Positions 48,157 through 56,689 of a DNA stretch of 64,000 nt are shown here, in pieces. Positions within the stretch are counted from its first letter, which is position 1, and the number at the start of each line of letters is the position of its first letter. The stretch spans positions 744,001 to 808,000 of the forward strand of contig CAZKJL010000001.1 in the NCBI GenBank assembly GCA_964553135.1, read 5' to 3'. The position numbers and the translations under genes were made by a program. The notes under the pieces are model-generated. The model ran no database searches, had not been told where the DNA came from, and was given only the letters and a program-made list of their open reading frames with translations. This stretch comes from CAZKJL01 sp964553135 (lineage in GTDB: Bacteria; Patescibacteriota; Gracilibacteria; Peribacterales; Peribacteraceae).

Positions 48157-50433
48157 ATGAAATTGAGCAGCGCCCCCTCCGGCAGTCAGTCGTCGCGAAA
48201 CGGCCTGCATCTTCCGAAACAGGTCGACATTCATTCCAGGGCATTCGGCACGCTGTATCGGCGCTTCACGGCGCATCATGAGAGCGTGTTCGATTCGGGT
48301 GAGACGGATACCCAGGCCCTCAGTGCAAAGGAGTTCGTCGAGGAGATCGACGACGCTCCGGAGCTTCATCAGCTACTTGCAGCGGAACTCACGACATTGA
48401 TTCAGGAGTATGAAAAAAACGACTGGGAAGTGAACGGAGACCCTCTTTGGGAGCACCAGAAGGCACTTGTTTTCGAGTTCGTCCAGAAATTGGCGGCAAA
48501 GAGAGGGAATCGACCCATCATGAGCGTTCTCATGGAGGAGGCTCCGGGTACGGGGAAGACACGCATCATGGGAATCATCATTCAGGCGCTCAGTCGCCTC
48601 ATGGTTCGCGGCCTGTTCGACGGAAACATTCTCGTGCTTGTCAAAAGAAAGGCGATGGTGGGACAACAATCGATGAGTGTCGCCGAGCGTCGCGAGGCCG
48701 TCATGACGACCGATCTTACGAAGGAACGAGAGAAGCAGGCGCGCGATCAGTACAAGTACTTCGACAATTCCGCATTCATTTCGCTGCGCAAAGTGGTCAT
48801 CGAAAAAAACAAATGGCTCGAGTTGGCGAGGCGAAACTACGAAACGATCAGAGAAGCTCGTGAAGCATTTGTGATGGCGTTGGAGGACGCAGGAACGTAC
48901 GAGGACGTCATGCTCATGCCGAACGTGGATGCGCTCCTTGATGACATCGCCCATCTTCTTGCCAGACGGGGCGGAGTGATACGCGCACCGAAGGCGGCCG
49001 GCATCAACGGAACGGAAGAGTTGGAAGTCATTCGCCTCGGACCGCCCCAAAGGGACACCGGCAAGAAAGGAGACTTTTTGTTCGGCGTACCCGACGAGCT
49101 CATGGAAGGCGGTGCGGTTCATTTGCAAAGCAACTTCGATTTCAAGCACGCGCCGCATGGCGAGAAGCCCGACGAGAACACGCGAATCGCCGTTCTTTCC
49201 CGACTGTCACTGCTGCAGCACAATTCCAGAGTGGCGATTAGGGATTATCTGAGCGGCGTCCGATTCATCTTTGCGGACGAGGCGGGATTGAGCTCCGACG
49301 GCGAGATCGCGAACATCGTCATGCACCCCGACGTGGGTGGCAAAAGGCAACCGTTCGTCTTCGCGGCGACGGCGTTCAACCGAGGCGGAAGGCTCCATTA
49401 CGATGCCGAACTCTCGAAGCTCGGCACCGAGGCGGCGGTGAACTCCGATGACGGCGTTCTCCAGCCGCAGCGCCTCGTGTGCTTCCCCGGCAACGAAGAA
49501 GAGCTGCTTCCGTCCGGCTCGCTTGAAGCGGCGGATCAAATGATCGAACGGTACGTTTCATCGTTGTCCTTCCCCGAGAGACAGGGCGTTCCCCAGCCTC
49601 ATGACGGCCATAGCCTCATCGTCGTTCCTAAGGATTTGGTTCCCTACGTCGTGGCAAAACTTCGGTCCAAGGGACTCGGCAAGCAGGTCATTTCTTGCGA
49701 CGACAACGGAGACGAACAGTACAATGCCGTTCTGCAGGCAGCAATGAACGATCCCAAGGCGCCCCCGATTTGTCTTGTCGGAAGCACGACATTCGTCATC
49801 GATTCTTTTGACTGGAGGCTGCTGCAGAGCACGTGGATGTGCGCGCCGGAGAGCAAGCAAGACCATGAGACGCTCATTCGACTTTTCGGACGTCAGTTTC
49901 ACAGCGCCCAGAAGAACGGCTATATCGTTCAGCAGCGCTTCAGCGATTCGCTGCGGCACAACAGCTTGCCCTGGAACGCGTATCGGCCCGACATGGAAAT
50001 TCCCGAGGGTGACTTTGACTTCGTCCAGGGTCGTCACTTCATCGGAGCAAGGCGCGTTGCGGCAGAACAGCGCCAGCTGCAGTCGAAGCCGGCTGAAACG
50101 GAGCCTCTTTCCGGCTGGCTCACGTCGAGAGAGTACGCGAAGCTTCCCCGGGGAGAAGGTACGTATCCGCCGACCATCGGCAATCAGCGTGAAGCCGCAG
50201 GTCACTTTGCACCGGTTCTGCCGCCGCTCACCACACCCGACGCGGTCGAGGAAATGCGTACGCCTGCATACGTCCAGGCGTTCATCACGAAGAGCCGCTT
50301 GCCTGCGGGTGCCGCCGCTGACATTTTGGCTGCCGTAGGGGAAATTCAGGGGAAGGAAGCCTTGGCGCAAGCCTTCATCTGCAAGGGCTATGAATGGAAG
50401 GCGAAAGCCGCCTCGATGGAGACCGGCATGTAA
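48157..50433 (+). CDS. Large SF2-type helicase/ATPase of unknown role
   Basis: 758 residues. SF2 motifs: EEAPGTGKTRIMGI (Walker A), FIFADEAGLSSDGE (DEAx Walker B), FVFAATAFNRGG (motif III-like), and late QDHETLIRLFGRQFHSAQKNG, a QxxGRxxR-like motif VI. A long insertion after motif I (residues ~170-300) is rich in helices. No nuclease or methylase partner is adjacent. It is the last backbone-like gene before tRNA-Phe; base composition looks like the backbone, not the island. It could be a repair or defence helicase. Confidence 0.7.
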   Translation: MKLSSAPSGSQSSRNGLHLPKQVDIHSRAFGTLYRRFTAHHESVFDSGETDTQALSAKEFVEEIDDAPELHQLLAAELTTLIQEYEKNDWEVNGDPLWEHQKALVFEFVQKLAAKRGNRPIMSVLMEEAPGTGKTRIMGIIIQALSRLMVRGLFDGNILVLVKRKAMVGQQSMSVAERREAVMTTDLTKEREKQARDQYKYFDNSAFISLRKVVIEKNKWLELARRNYETIREAREAFVMALEDAGTYEDVMLMPNVDALLDDIAHLLARRGGVIRAPKAAGINGTEELEVIRLGPPQRDTGKKGDFLFGVPDELMEGGAVHLQSNFDFKHAPHGEKPDENTRIAVLSRLSLLQHNSRVAIRDYLSGVRFIFADEAGLSSDGEIANIVMHPDVGGKRQPFVFAATAFNRGGRLHYDAELSKLGTEAAVNSDDGVLQPQRLVCFPGNEEELLPSGSLEAADQMIERYVSSLSFPERQGVPQPHDGHSLIVVPKDLVPYVVAKLRSKGLGKQVISCDDNGDEQYNAVLQAAMNDPKAPPICLVGSTTFVIDSFDWRLLQSTWMCAPESKQDHETLIRLFGRQFHSAQKNGYIVQQRFSDSLRHNSLPWNAYRPDMEIPEGDFDFVQGRHFIGARRVAAEQRQLQSKPAETEPLSGWLTSREYAKLPRGEGTYPPTIGNQREAAGHFAPVLPPLTTPDAVEEMRTPAYVQAFITKSRLPAGAAADILAAVGEIQGKEALAQAFICKGYEWKAKAASMETGM

Positions 50434-50511
50434 GCCTTCGGGAGCCCTTTTCCGCGCCCAAGGTTCTGGTATCATGCCGTGGCTTTCGTTTCACATCATC
50501 TCGTTGATTTT

Positions 50512-50572
50512 GGACCGGTAGCTCATTGCCTAGATCTGCGAAGCAGATCGTCAACGTAAGGGGTGCTCGGTC
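50512..50572 (+). repeat. tRNA-Phe 5'-end mimic with hairpin (element B)
   Basis: 50512-50528 matches the tRNA-Phe 5' end (50604-50620) in 16 of 17 positions, then diverges. It closes on itself: GGACCG pairs with CGGTCC at the end, so the single base change (C to A) is compensated. An inner hairpin GATCTGC-GAA-GCAGATC sits in the middle. Same plan as element A before tRNA-Ile. Not a tRNA. Confidence 0.6.
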
Positions 50573-50594
50573 CTCGTCATTCACATCATCGCAA

Positions 50595-52271
50595 TCAAGA
50601 TATGGCCCGGTAGCTCATTGGTAGAGCGCTGCCCTGAAGAGGCAGGCGTAGGCAGTTCGATTCTGCCCTGGGCCACCATACTTTAGTTTCAGCACTGACT
50701 AGCTCTTTTAGGGCTTCTTTTTGCTGGATAATCGGGAATCTGCTCGGTTCGATCCGTCCCGCTTTGACTGCTAGTCTTTCATTACCCTCTTGGATCTTTT
50801 GGAAGGGCAAATTAGCCGTAAAGCTCACAATTCCGTCTTTTAGAGTCCAGTTCGATCCAATCGTCATAAGAATCAGCCGCCTCATGTCTTCTTTGCCTTC
50901 GTCAAACTTTTTTGGTGCATTAGAAGCGAACTCAAATGTTTTTATCGTTCGCTCGATTGAAGTATCAACATTGCGCTCATATTCGCCCAATAGTTCTTTG
51001 TATTTATCTCTCTGTATAGCCATGTCCTGCTTCTGTTTTTTAAATTCTTCTTCATTCAACAGTGACTTATCATGGTTATCGGGAGAAACATAAAGGGTTA
51101 CCAAATTTTGCATGGCAGTAACACATGACTGGTACTTTCGTTGAAGACCTTCAATTTGCTGCCGCTGATTTGCCTGGTCAGCTTCGGTGAACTTCATGAG
51201 CCGAGTCCGTATCCATTCGTTCAGACGCGGTGAAACATACACGGACTGAAGATGAGCACGGAACTGATCCAAAAGGACTTCTTCTCTTACCGACATTCGT
51301 TTACACAGCTTTTTCCCTGTGCAGTGATAGTAAGTATAAGTTGCGATACCCCCTGTCTTCTTAAGTTTTTTATGCTTCTGTTCAGCAGTAATCATGCACC
51401 CGCAATCTTCACACCGCATAAGACCCGTAAAGGCAAAGACGTGTTTTTGCTGCCGATACTTTCCCTTTTTTCCAAGGATGCGCTGCGCCTTCTCAAATTC
51501 TGCCAGTGTGATCATGGGAGTGTAGGAACCCTTATATCGCTCGCCATTCCATTCAAAATAGCCCGTATAAAAGAGATTATTGAAAAGTGCATACGTACCA
51601 CATAGTGTTATCGGTCTTTCGGGCATTTTACGGCTGGCGCTCATGGTAAGCCCCCATTCATTCCTAGCCTTTTTCCAAATGGTTGGGACCGTGTAAGCGC
51701 CACTCAATAGAAGATCCCACATTTCTCTCACCTGAGGAAAGCGCTCGGCATCCACTTCGATATATCTTCGGCCTCGATCCTCAGTTCTTACGTTTCTGTA
51801 ACCGACACACGCCTTTCCTGGGAAGTGACCCATAGAGCACTTCTTATTCATCCCACGCATGACATCGATACCAAGTTTCTCCGAAAAATACTTAGATTGT
51901 GAGAGGGCGAATCCAAGCATCATCTTTCCTTCTGGCGAATTATCGAAATGAAAGGAGCCGAATTTTAGATCTTTAATTATTCCTCTATCGATAGCATAGA
52001 TGATTTGCGCTCCATCAATTGGGTTGCGGCTCATTCGGTCAGGGTGCCAACAAATGATTCCGTGCGCCTCTCCTTTTTCGATGCGGTGAAGCATGGAAGA
52101 GAATACTGGACGGTTGTAGGGTTTAAAGGCGCTGGCATCCTCCGTAAGAGTTTCAACGATGTGCAAATTGCCGAACCTCTTTTTCAGCTCTTCAAGCTGT
52201 GACTCCGTAGACAGCGCCTGTTTTTCTTCATCGGTGCTGCGGCGAGTGTAAAGGAAGTATTTTAATTCCAT
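50595..52271 (-). CDS. Large serine recombinase (site-specific integrase)
   Basis: 558 residues. Resolvase-type catalytic domain with the Ser in YTRRSTDEEKQALSTESQ, HPDRMSRNPIDG and the later recombinase domain (MCGTYALFNN-like region, GSYTPMITLAEFEKAQRIL). A zinc ribbon (CEDCGCMITAEQKH ... HCTGKKLCKRM) and a coiled coil (QIEGLQRKYQSCVTAMQNL) follow. It should integrate and excise the island. The last ~25 codons (WPRAESNCLRLPLQGSALPM) are antisense to tRNA-Phe, so attP lies in its 3' end. Start at 52271; a promoter TTGATT/TATACT (52310-52337) lies upstream. Confidence 0.93.
   Translation of the reverse strand: MELKYFLYTRRSTDEEKQALSTESQLEELKKRFGNLHIVETLTEDASAFKPYNRPVFSSMLHRIEKGEAHGIICWHPDRMSRNPIDGAQIIYAIDRGIIKDLKFGSFHFDNSPEGKMMLGFALSQSKYFSEKLGIDVMRGMNKKCSMGHFPGKACVGYRNVRTEDRGRRYIEVDAERFPQVREMWDLLLSGAYTVPTIWKKARNEWGLTMSASRKMPERPITLCGTYALFNNLFYTGYFEWNGERYKGSYTPMITLAEFEKAQRILGKKGKYRQQKHVFAFTGLMRCEDCGCMITAEQKHKKLKKTGGIATYTYYHCTGKKLCKRMSVREEVLLDQFRAHLQSVYVSPRLNEWIRTRLMKFTEADQANQRQQIEGLQRKYQSCVTAMQNLVTLYVSPDNHDKSLLNEEEFKKQKQDMAIQRDKYKELLGEYERNVDTSIERTIKTFEFASNAPKKFDEGKEDMRRLILMTIGSNWTLKDGIVSFTANLPFQKIQEGNERLAVKAGRIEPSRFPIIQQKEALKELVSAETKVWWPRAESNCLRLPLQGSALPMSYRAIS
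50604..50678 (+). tRNA. tRNA-Phe (GAA)
   Basis: 75 nt with encoded CCA. Acceptor GGCCCGG/CTGGGCC, anticodon arm CTGCC-CTGAAGA-GGCAG (GAA), T arm GGCAG-TTCGATT-CTGCC. It is the insertion site of the island: the recombinase frame runs antisense through the whole gene. Confidence 0.96.
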
Positions 52272-52333
52272 GAGTTGGAGGAGAAGTAAAAGTAAGAGTT
52301 TTATGTGCAAGTATAGAATTAGTAGGCTTAAAA

Positions 52334-52636
52334 TCAACTATCTGTAATCATGAAGCAAAAGCTTCGTTGTTCTTTCCGCTGTGCTATGAAATCCGCAAAG
52401 AACTGGACTATTGGGAGCTGGTCCTTGGTTCCGAACCAAGGCTCTTCATCCAGGACTTCCTGAAGTGAGGGCAGATCTTCTTGGTGAAGAATCAGAATGC
52501 CACGGTCATGACTATCATTAAGAAAAGATTCACCAATGCCACTTCTTTCAAGTAAGGCAATGGTGCAATGCGAGATGTGGGGAACGTCAGTGCCCTTCGA
52601 TTGGTCCCATTGAAGGTTTGCAGGAAAGATTTTCAT
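52334..52636 (-). CDS. Small island protein, paralog family member 1
   Basis: 100 residues, no known family. It shares a layout with the proteins at 53118 and 53474: an opening like MKIFPA, a central SGIGESF segment, an acidic stretch and a terminal FCFMITDS (compare FCFVAINF and YCFVCSNY). The three are therefore probably diverged duplicates. Its 3' end overlaps the recombinase promoter region. Confidence 0.55.
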   Translation of the reverse strand: MKIFPANLQWDQSKGTDVPHISHCTIALLERSGIGESFLNDSHDRGILILHQEDLPSLQEVLDEEPWFGTKDQLPIVQFFADFIAQRKEQRSFCFMITDS

Positions 52637-52659
52637 AAAGATGGGGAAGAATAAAATGT

Positions 52660-53097
52660 TCAGTGAAAGAAGGACTCCATGTCATCTAAGTCCCTCACGA
52701 ATCGTGCATGTAGTAGGTCGCAGACCTCTTCAAGATCCTTTGCTTCGATCTTGTCTTCCTCCAACCATGTTTCCCTTGTTTGATCATCAAAGAGGGAGCA
52801 GGTGCCAATTCGTATGATCAGCATCCCGCTCTTGTTTTTATATGTTCGAAGATAGCGTTCGTAGGAATGGCGACCATCACGATAGAGATCATTCGGATCG
52901 AGATAGATATAATAGAGGAAGGTAATGTCGGCGTTATCGGTGGAATTGAACGGATGCTGTTTAAGCATTGTTAAGAAATCGTCACGGCTGAAAGATTCGC
53001 GGAATTTGACAAAGTGCTCCCATGACCGATGGTCCACAATGATCCTGTGGACCGTAGAGAAGTGTTTGATGTCTGGTAGTGATCCGATTTGCGACAT
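52660..53097 (-). CDS. Hypothetical island protein
   Basis: 145 residues, acidic and without membrane segments. Segments include SWEHFVKFRESFSRDDFLTM and YYIYLDPNDLYRDGRHSYER. No family recognised. It lies between two members of the small paralog family and is read in the same direction, so they may form one operon. Confidence 0.55.
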   Translation of the reverse strand: MSQIGSLPDIKHFSTVHRIIVDHRSWEHFVKFRESFSRDDFLTMLKQHPFNSTDNADITFLYYIYLDPNDLYRDGRHSYERYLRTYKNKSGMLIIRIGTCSLFDDQTRETWLEEDKIEAKDLEEVCDLLHARFVRDLDDMESFFH

Positions 53098-53117
53098 AAT
53101 AAAAAGAGAAAAAGAAA

Positions 53118-53438
53118 TCAGAAGTTAATAGCAACGAAACAAAATAATTCCTGCTTAGGATGGCTTTCGATGTACCCCGTTAGTGCTCTTAAAAGTAATT
53201 GGTCGTCAGTAGTACCCTTCCATTCGTCATCATCGCCACCGAGTATCGCGTGCATCGTTGCGAGGTCTGTTTGGTCATCTAAGACCAGGAAACACATGTT
53301 GCAGCAGGCAGGGCATCCTTTTTTGAAAACCATGCCAATGCCGCTGCCTTGGAGCCTGTTGGCTGCTTCAAGGGTTAAGTGAGGCAAATGTATGCTCTTG
53401 GTGCGATTCCAGTTAATGATTGCGGGTATTAAGTCCAT
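53118..53438 (-). CDS. Small island protein, paralog family member 2
   Basis: 106 residues from the ATG at 53438 (MDLIPAIINWNRTK). Like member 1 it has LPHLT, an SGIGMVF segment and a terminal FCFVAINF. It also has four Cys in a cluster (CPACCNMC), absent from the other members, which could bind metal. Upstream in-frame codons are AT-rich and look non-coding. Function unknown. Confidence 0.55.
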   Translation of the reverse strand: MDLIPAIINWNRTKSIHLPHLTLEAANRLQGSGIGMVFKKGCPACCNMCFLVLDDQTDLATMHAILGGDDDEWKGTTDDQLLLRALTGYIESHPKQELFCFVAINF

Positions 53439-53473
53439 ATGAGAAAAGAAAAAGAAATGGAGGTAAAAGATTT

Positions 53474-53782
53474 TTAGTAATTGGAACAAACGAAGCAGTA
53501 TTTCCCCTCAAAGGCGGGGTTCTTTTTTGCATAGTCCAACATCGCATTTATTGTTTTTGCGAGTTCAACATTATTCCTATAAAAGCCATCATCGAGTTCT
53601 TTTTGCAGAGTAGTAACCTCATCGGCACTTATCATCACAATGGCATCTGGCGGGCTGCCGCTTCGGTCAAAGTAAACCTCGCAGATACCACGGCTGATCG
53701 CATCAACAATCTCATGATCGGCATCACTTACCGAAAGCTCTCGATCCATATCGAACGAAAATTTGGCGGGAAACATTTGCAT
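53474..53782 (-). CDS. Small island protein, paralog family member 3
   Basis: 102 residues beginning MQMFPAKFSFDMD and ending KYCFVCSNY. The middle has RGICEVYF and SADEVTTLQKELDD, which line up with the SGIG and LQEVLDE regions of members 1 and 2. Unknown function. Gap of 35 bp to member 2. Confidence 0.55.
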   Translation of the reverse strand: MQMFPAKFSFDMDRELSVSDADHEIVDAISRGICEVYFDRSGSPPDAIVMISADEVTTLQKELDDGFYRNNVELAKTINAMLDYAKKNPAFEGKYCFVCSNY

Positions 53783-53833
53783 GGTTGAGAGTGGAAAAAT
53801 AAATAAGCAGAATTACACACTGTCGGATTTGCT

Positions 53834-55786
53834 TTATTCGGGAGTGGAATTAAGCGGATCTGACTCTGTGTTCCATTTAAGGTGTTTTCGGCATTCCTCA
53901 GAGCAAAACCACATGAATTCCTCCTTGAATTGAATACCTTTCTCAGTGGTGAGGTCATCAGGTTCCCATTCCTCGCAGATCCCTAAGATTTGCATTGTCT
54001 GCATTTCATGAAGTGCGGTGGGCTTGGACACATTCAATGCTTTCTCTACGTGACCAGTAGCGACCTTCCCACCGCGCTGGATAAGAGCATGTAACAATTC
54101 CGCCCTGTGACCTGGGGCAGAATCGCAGGCGAGGAGCACTATGCAGGGCATATCTTCATCCGTTATATCTCTCCGTCCTGTTGCGACGGCATGACCCCTG
54201 GCTAGGTTGTAGAGAAGTTGATTGAGGCGGTCTGGTTTCTCGATAACTGGTGAGTGATACACAAGGTCTTCACCTGCATCGTTTCTTTCTCTATCCGTGT
54301 TCAGAGTGCCACGTAGTTTGGCGAGTAGGCTGGCGCAGCGAGCGATGATAAGCAGATGCTTTTCCTGGTCTCTAGTTTTATCCCACGTAATACCTTCGGG
54401 ATGTTGTGACCAGAGAGTGCGTAAGAGATCGCCCGTAACTTTGCGACAAACCAGTTCCTTCTCTTTACAGGCGTTGCCCTGCAACTGGCGCACAAGCTCA
54501 TCATGAGTCTTTGTCTTCATATGCAGTCCGAGGAAGAACAGTCGTGGTCCCTGGTTGCCCATTACCTTCCACACGCGACGCGGGATGGGGGTGGATGCGG
54601 CAAGAAGCATGAATAAATAGTCTCCCGTTCGGGTGCGCTGTCCGTGGACCCCTCCGTCTGTCGCTAAGCCCTCACCATCGAGTACACGGGTTAGGATGCC
54701 GACATTGGAGATCAGATCTTCCTCACGCGCAGAAAACACCGTAGCGAGGTCGCGTATGCAGAACATGCGATATTTAAGCCGAGGAAGGAGGTCAACTTTC
54801 TCTAAGTCTTCACGTTTCACGTTTGCAGCGTTCGACACGAAGGATGCAGGGCTAAACTTATCCGATGGATACATGAGTTCGGGAAGCCCAGACTCGGCAA
54901 AGAAGTTTATGGTGATTGTTTTCCCCGCTGCAGGAACATCGATAAGGACGAGGGCGAAAGGATTGGTAATGTCTTTAATCAACAGCTGCGAAACTGTGCT
55001 AAGAGCGATCTCAGAGGCTACAACCAGTTCCTGAAAATTCTCCTGAATCACAGTTCTCCATCTAACGATATCGATTGGTTCCTGGGGCGGGCTGAGCCGT
55101 GCCACCCGTGGTCTGCTCTCATTCTCATCTTTTTTCTTATTTTCAATCTTTGGTAACTCTTTGATGAGACCAAAAAATTCGCTTTTAAAGTCCTTACTAT
55201 TCTTTTTGCAGAAGAGAACAAAGTCTGTGATGTCACCTCCAGCACCGAGATCGCTTGGCAGTCCGATAATAGACATCTCGATATCGGGTCTCTTTTTCCC
55301 GAAGAGATGCAGAACTTTTTCAACTCCTTTTTTACCCGCATCATCCAAATCAAAACAGACAGTGACTTTGATACCCTTAGGAAACAGATCCAGCCATTCT
55401 GCCTTGAAGGTTCCCGCGCCGCCCGTAGAGCAAATTGCCTCGATGTCGTTGCTCAAAAGTACGAGCACATCAGGTTCGCCTTCGCAGAGAATTACATGCT
55501 TAGAATCAGCAAGGCACGGCAACGGGTACAACGTGGCATTGCTGCCCTTTGGGTGAACAATGTTCTTCGGTTGCTTCTTATCACCGTTCTTCGGCCTTTT
55601 GAGCTTGTGGAAGAGTAATTCGCCCTTTTGGTCGAGTATAGGTATCGCAATCCACTCTTTTTGAGAGTGAATAGCCCAAGCAATGCCCTGACTCGTGAGA
55701 ATGTCTTTGGACACGCCTCGTTCCTCAAGCCAGTGCTTAAGTTCATCTGCGGGCAGGGGCTGTAATTTGAGTGGTTTCTGGGTCAT
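53834..55786 (-). CDS. TOPRIM primase/ATPase replication-type protein of the island
   Basis: 650 residues. After an N-terminal bimodular part (LKHWLEERGVSKDILTSQGI) comes a TOPRIM-like domain (VILCEGEPDVLVLL, then VTVCFDLDDAGKKG). The second half is an ATPase (LIDVPAAGKTITINFFAES) with later RDLATVFSAREEDL and a C-terminal winged-helix-like part (SKPTALHEMQTMQILGICEE). It likely primes or initiates island DNA replication. The start at 55786 overlaps the stop of the zinc-finger/primase-like gene (ATGA). The usual single primase chain is thus split in two. Confidence 0.75.
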   Translation of the reverse strand: MTQKPLKLQPLPADELKHWLEERGVSKDILTSQGIAWAIHSQKEWIAIPILDQKGELLFHKLKRPKNGDKKQPKNIVHPKGSNATLYPLPCLADSKHVILCEGEPDVLVLLSNDIEAICSTGGAGTFKAEWLDLFPKGIKVTVCFDLDDAGKKGVEKVLHLFGKKRPDIEMSIIGLPSDLGAGGDITDFVLFCKKNSKDFKSEFFGLIKELPKIENKKKDENESRPRVARLSPPQEPIDIVRWRTVIQENFQELVVASEIALSTVSQLLIKDITNPFALVLIDVPAAGKTITINFFAESGLPELMYPSDKFSPASFVSNAANVKREDLEKVDLLPRLKYRMFCIRDLATVFSAREEDLISNVGILTRVLDGEGLATDGGVHGQRTRTGDYLFMLLAASTPIPRRVWKVMGNQGPRLFFLGLHMKTKTHDELVRQLQGNACKEKELVCRKVTGDLLRTLWSQHPEGITWDKTRDQEKHLLIIARCASLLAKLRGTLNTDRERNDAGEDLVYHSPVIEKPDRLNQLLYNLARGHAVATGRRDITDEDMPCIVLLACDSAPGHRAELLHALIQRGGKVATGHVEKALNVSKPTALHEMQTMQILGICEEWEPDDLTTEKGIQFKEEFMWFCSEECRKHLKWNTESDPLNSTPE

Positions 55787-56061
55787 AGGAAGCAGGTGGA
55801 AAGGAACTCGGCTGCTTCCTTCAATGAACATTCATTGATATGCATCACGAGATCCAAATTGGACCCCTGCGAAACGCCACCCTGCTCTTTGCCTGAGAAC
55901 CGTTTCCAGGTATTGGTTTTCTCAAACAATGTGAGGGAGGTAGTTTCACCGTCCACTCTCATGGCGTATACACCTGTTCCCGTCTTCAGCACTTCAATGC
56001 CAAGTTGATGTGCAACTTCAAGGATTGGGATTTGCCGTAGAGCGTCGAAGTCTTTATGCAT
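55783..56061 (-). CDS. Primase N-terminal-domain-like protein
   Basis: 92 residues from the ATG at 56061 (an in-frame ATG at 56202 would add 47 weakly coding residues). The pattern IPILEVAHQLGIEVLKTGTG, then SLTLFEKTNTWKRFSG ... GSNLDLVMHINECSLKEAAEFL is the CHC2-type primase fold, but the zinc-binding Cys/His set is absent. It overlaps the TOPRIM protein gene by 4 bp, so the two likely form one primase. Confidence 0.6.
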   Translation of the reverse strand: MHKDFDALRQIPILEVAHQLGIEVLKTGTGVYAMRVDGETTSLTLFEKTNTWKRFSGKEQGGVSQGSNLDLVMHINECSLKEAAEFLSTCFL

Positions 56062-56277
56062 GGAAGTAAGGCGAGAGGAGAAATAGGAATGGAGAGTGAG
56101 CTTTGCATTCCATATGGAAGCGAGCTTGATTAGGCTTGAAATGAATCGATCTTCAGCTGTAAAACCTTGTATTTTGGCTGAAGGAAAAGTAGAATTCGTC
56201 ATAAGAAATAAGGGAAAAGAGCTAGTCTTCTTGCAAGGAGGGCGGCTATTTTCCTAGTTAGGGAGCTTGTGACATTT

Positions 56278-56421
56278 TCATAGTGATGGCTTGGAAAGTA
56301 GATACGCAAAATGCACGAGCGCTTCTGCCTCATCTCTGGCCTGTTCAGCTGTCAGCTCGACCCCATAATCCTCGCGGATTATTTCGATAAACTCGGCCAC
56401 TTCTGAATCAGTGAGGCTCAT
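56278..56421 (-). CDS. Very small island protein
   Basis: 47 residues (MSLTDSEVAEFIEIIREDYG onward), helical, ending in YLLSKPSL. The pattern of an N-terminal helix, G-x-E-L-T and A-x-x-E-A resembles short helical proteins common on mobile elements, but no name applies. The start overlaps the stop of the gene upstream (ATGA), which supports it. The 216-bp stretch 56062-56277 holds no other gene I can support. Confidence 0.5.
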   Translation of the reverse strand: MSLTDSEVAEFIEIIREDYGVELTAEQARDEAEALVHFAYLLSKPSL

Positions 56422-56654
56422 GGATGGAAGTCGTAAAGGATGTGCTTTGCGCGTTTGAGCGATGTCAAAAGCGACTGCGCGGGACACAGCAAGGTATCGT
56501 TCCAATATGCGCGTAGGGTGACCTGCAACTCTGGTGATTCCTCAAAGACAAAAACCACTCTCCTGGGATCGGAGCGGTCTAGCGTTTTGAGGCGGCACTG
56601 CTTATAGAGCAGCACAGCAGCCGTTGGCAGATCGTGAGTTCTGTAATCCTGCAT
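56418..56654 (-). CDS. DUF5659-like small protein
   Basis: 78 residues from MQDYRTHDLP. The layout (Y-R-T-x-D-L, AAVLLYKQCRLKTLDR, FVFEESPELQVTLRAYWND, LKRAKHILYD) resembles DUF5659 proteins from mobile elements. Function unknown. The start at 56672 is an alternative. It overlaps the downstream small gene by 4 bp. Confidence 0.55.
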   Translation of the reverse strand: MQDYRTHDLPTAAVLLYKQCRLKTLDRSDPRRVVFVFEESPELQVTLRAYWNDTLLCPAQSLLTSLKRAKHILYDFHP

Positions 56655-56689
56655 GATGTTTCCACCATGCATCCCTCAAATTTTAAGGG

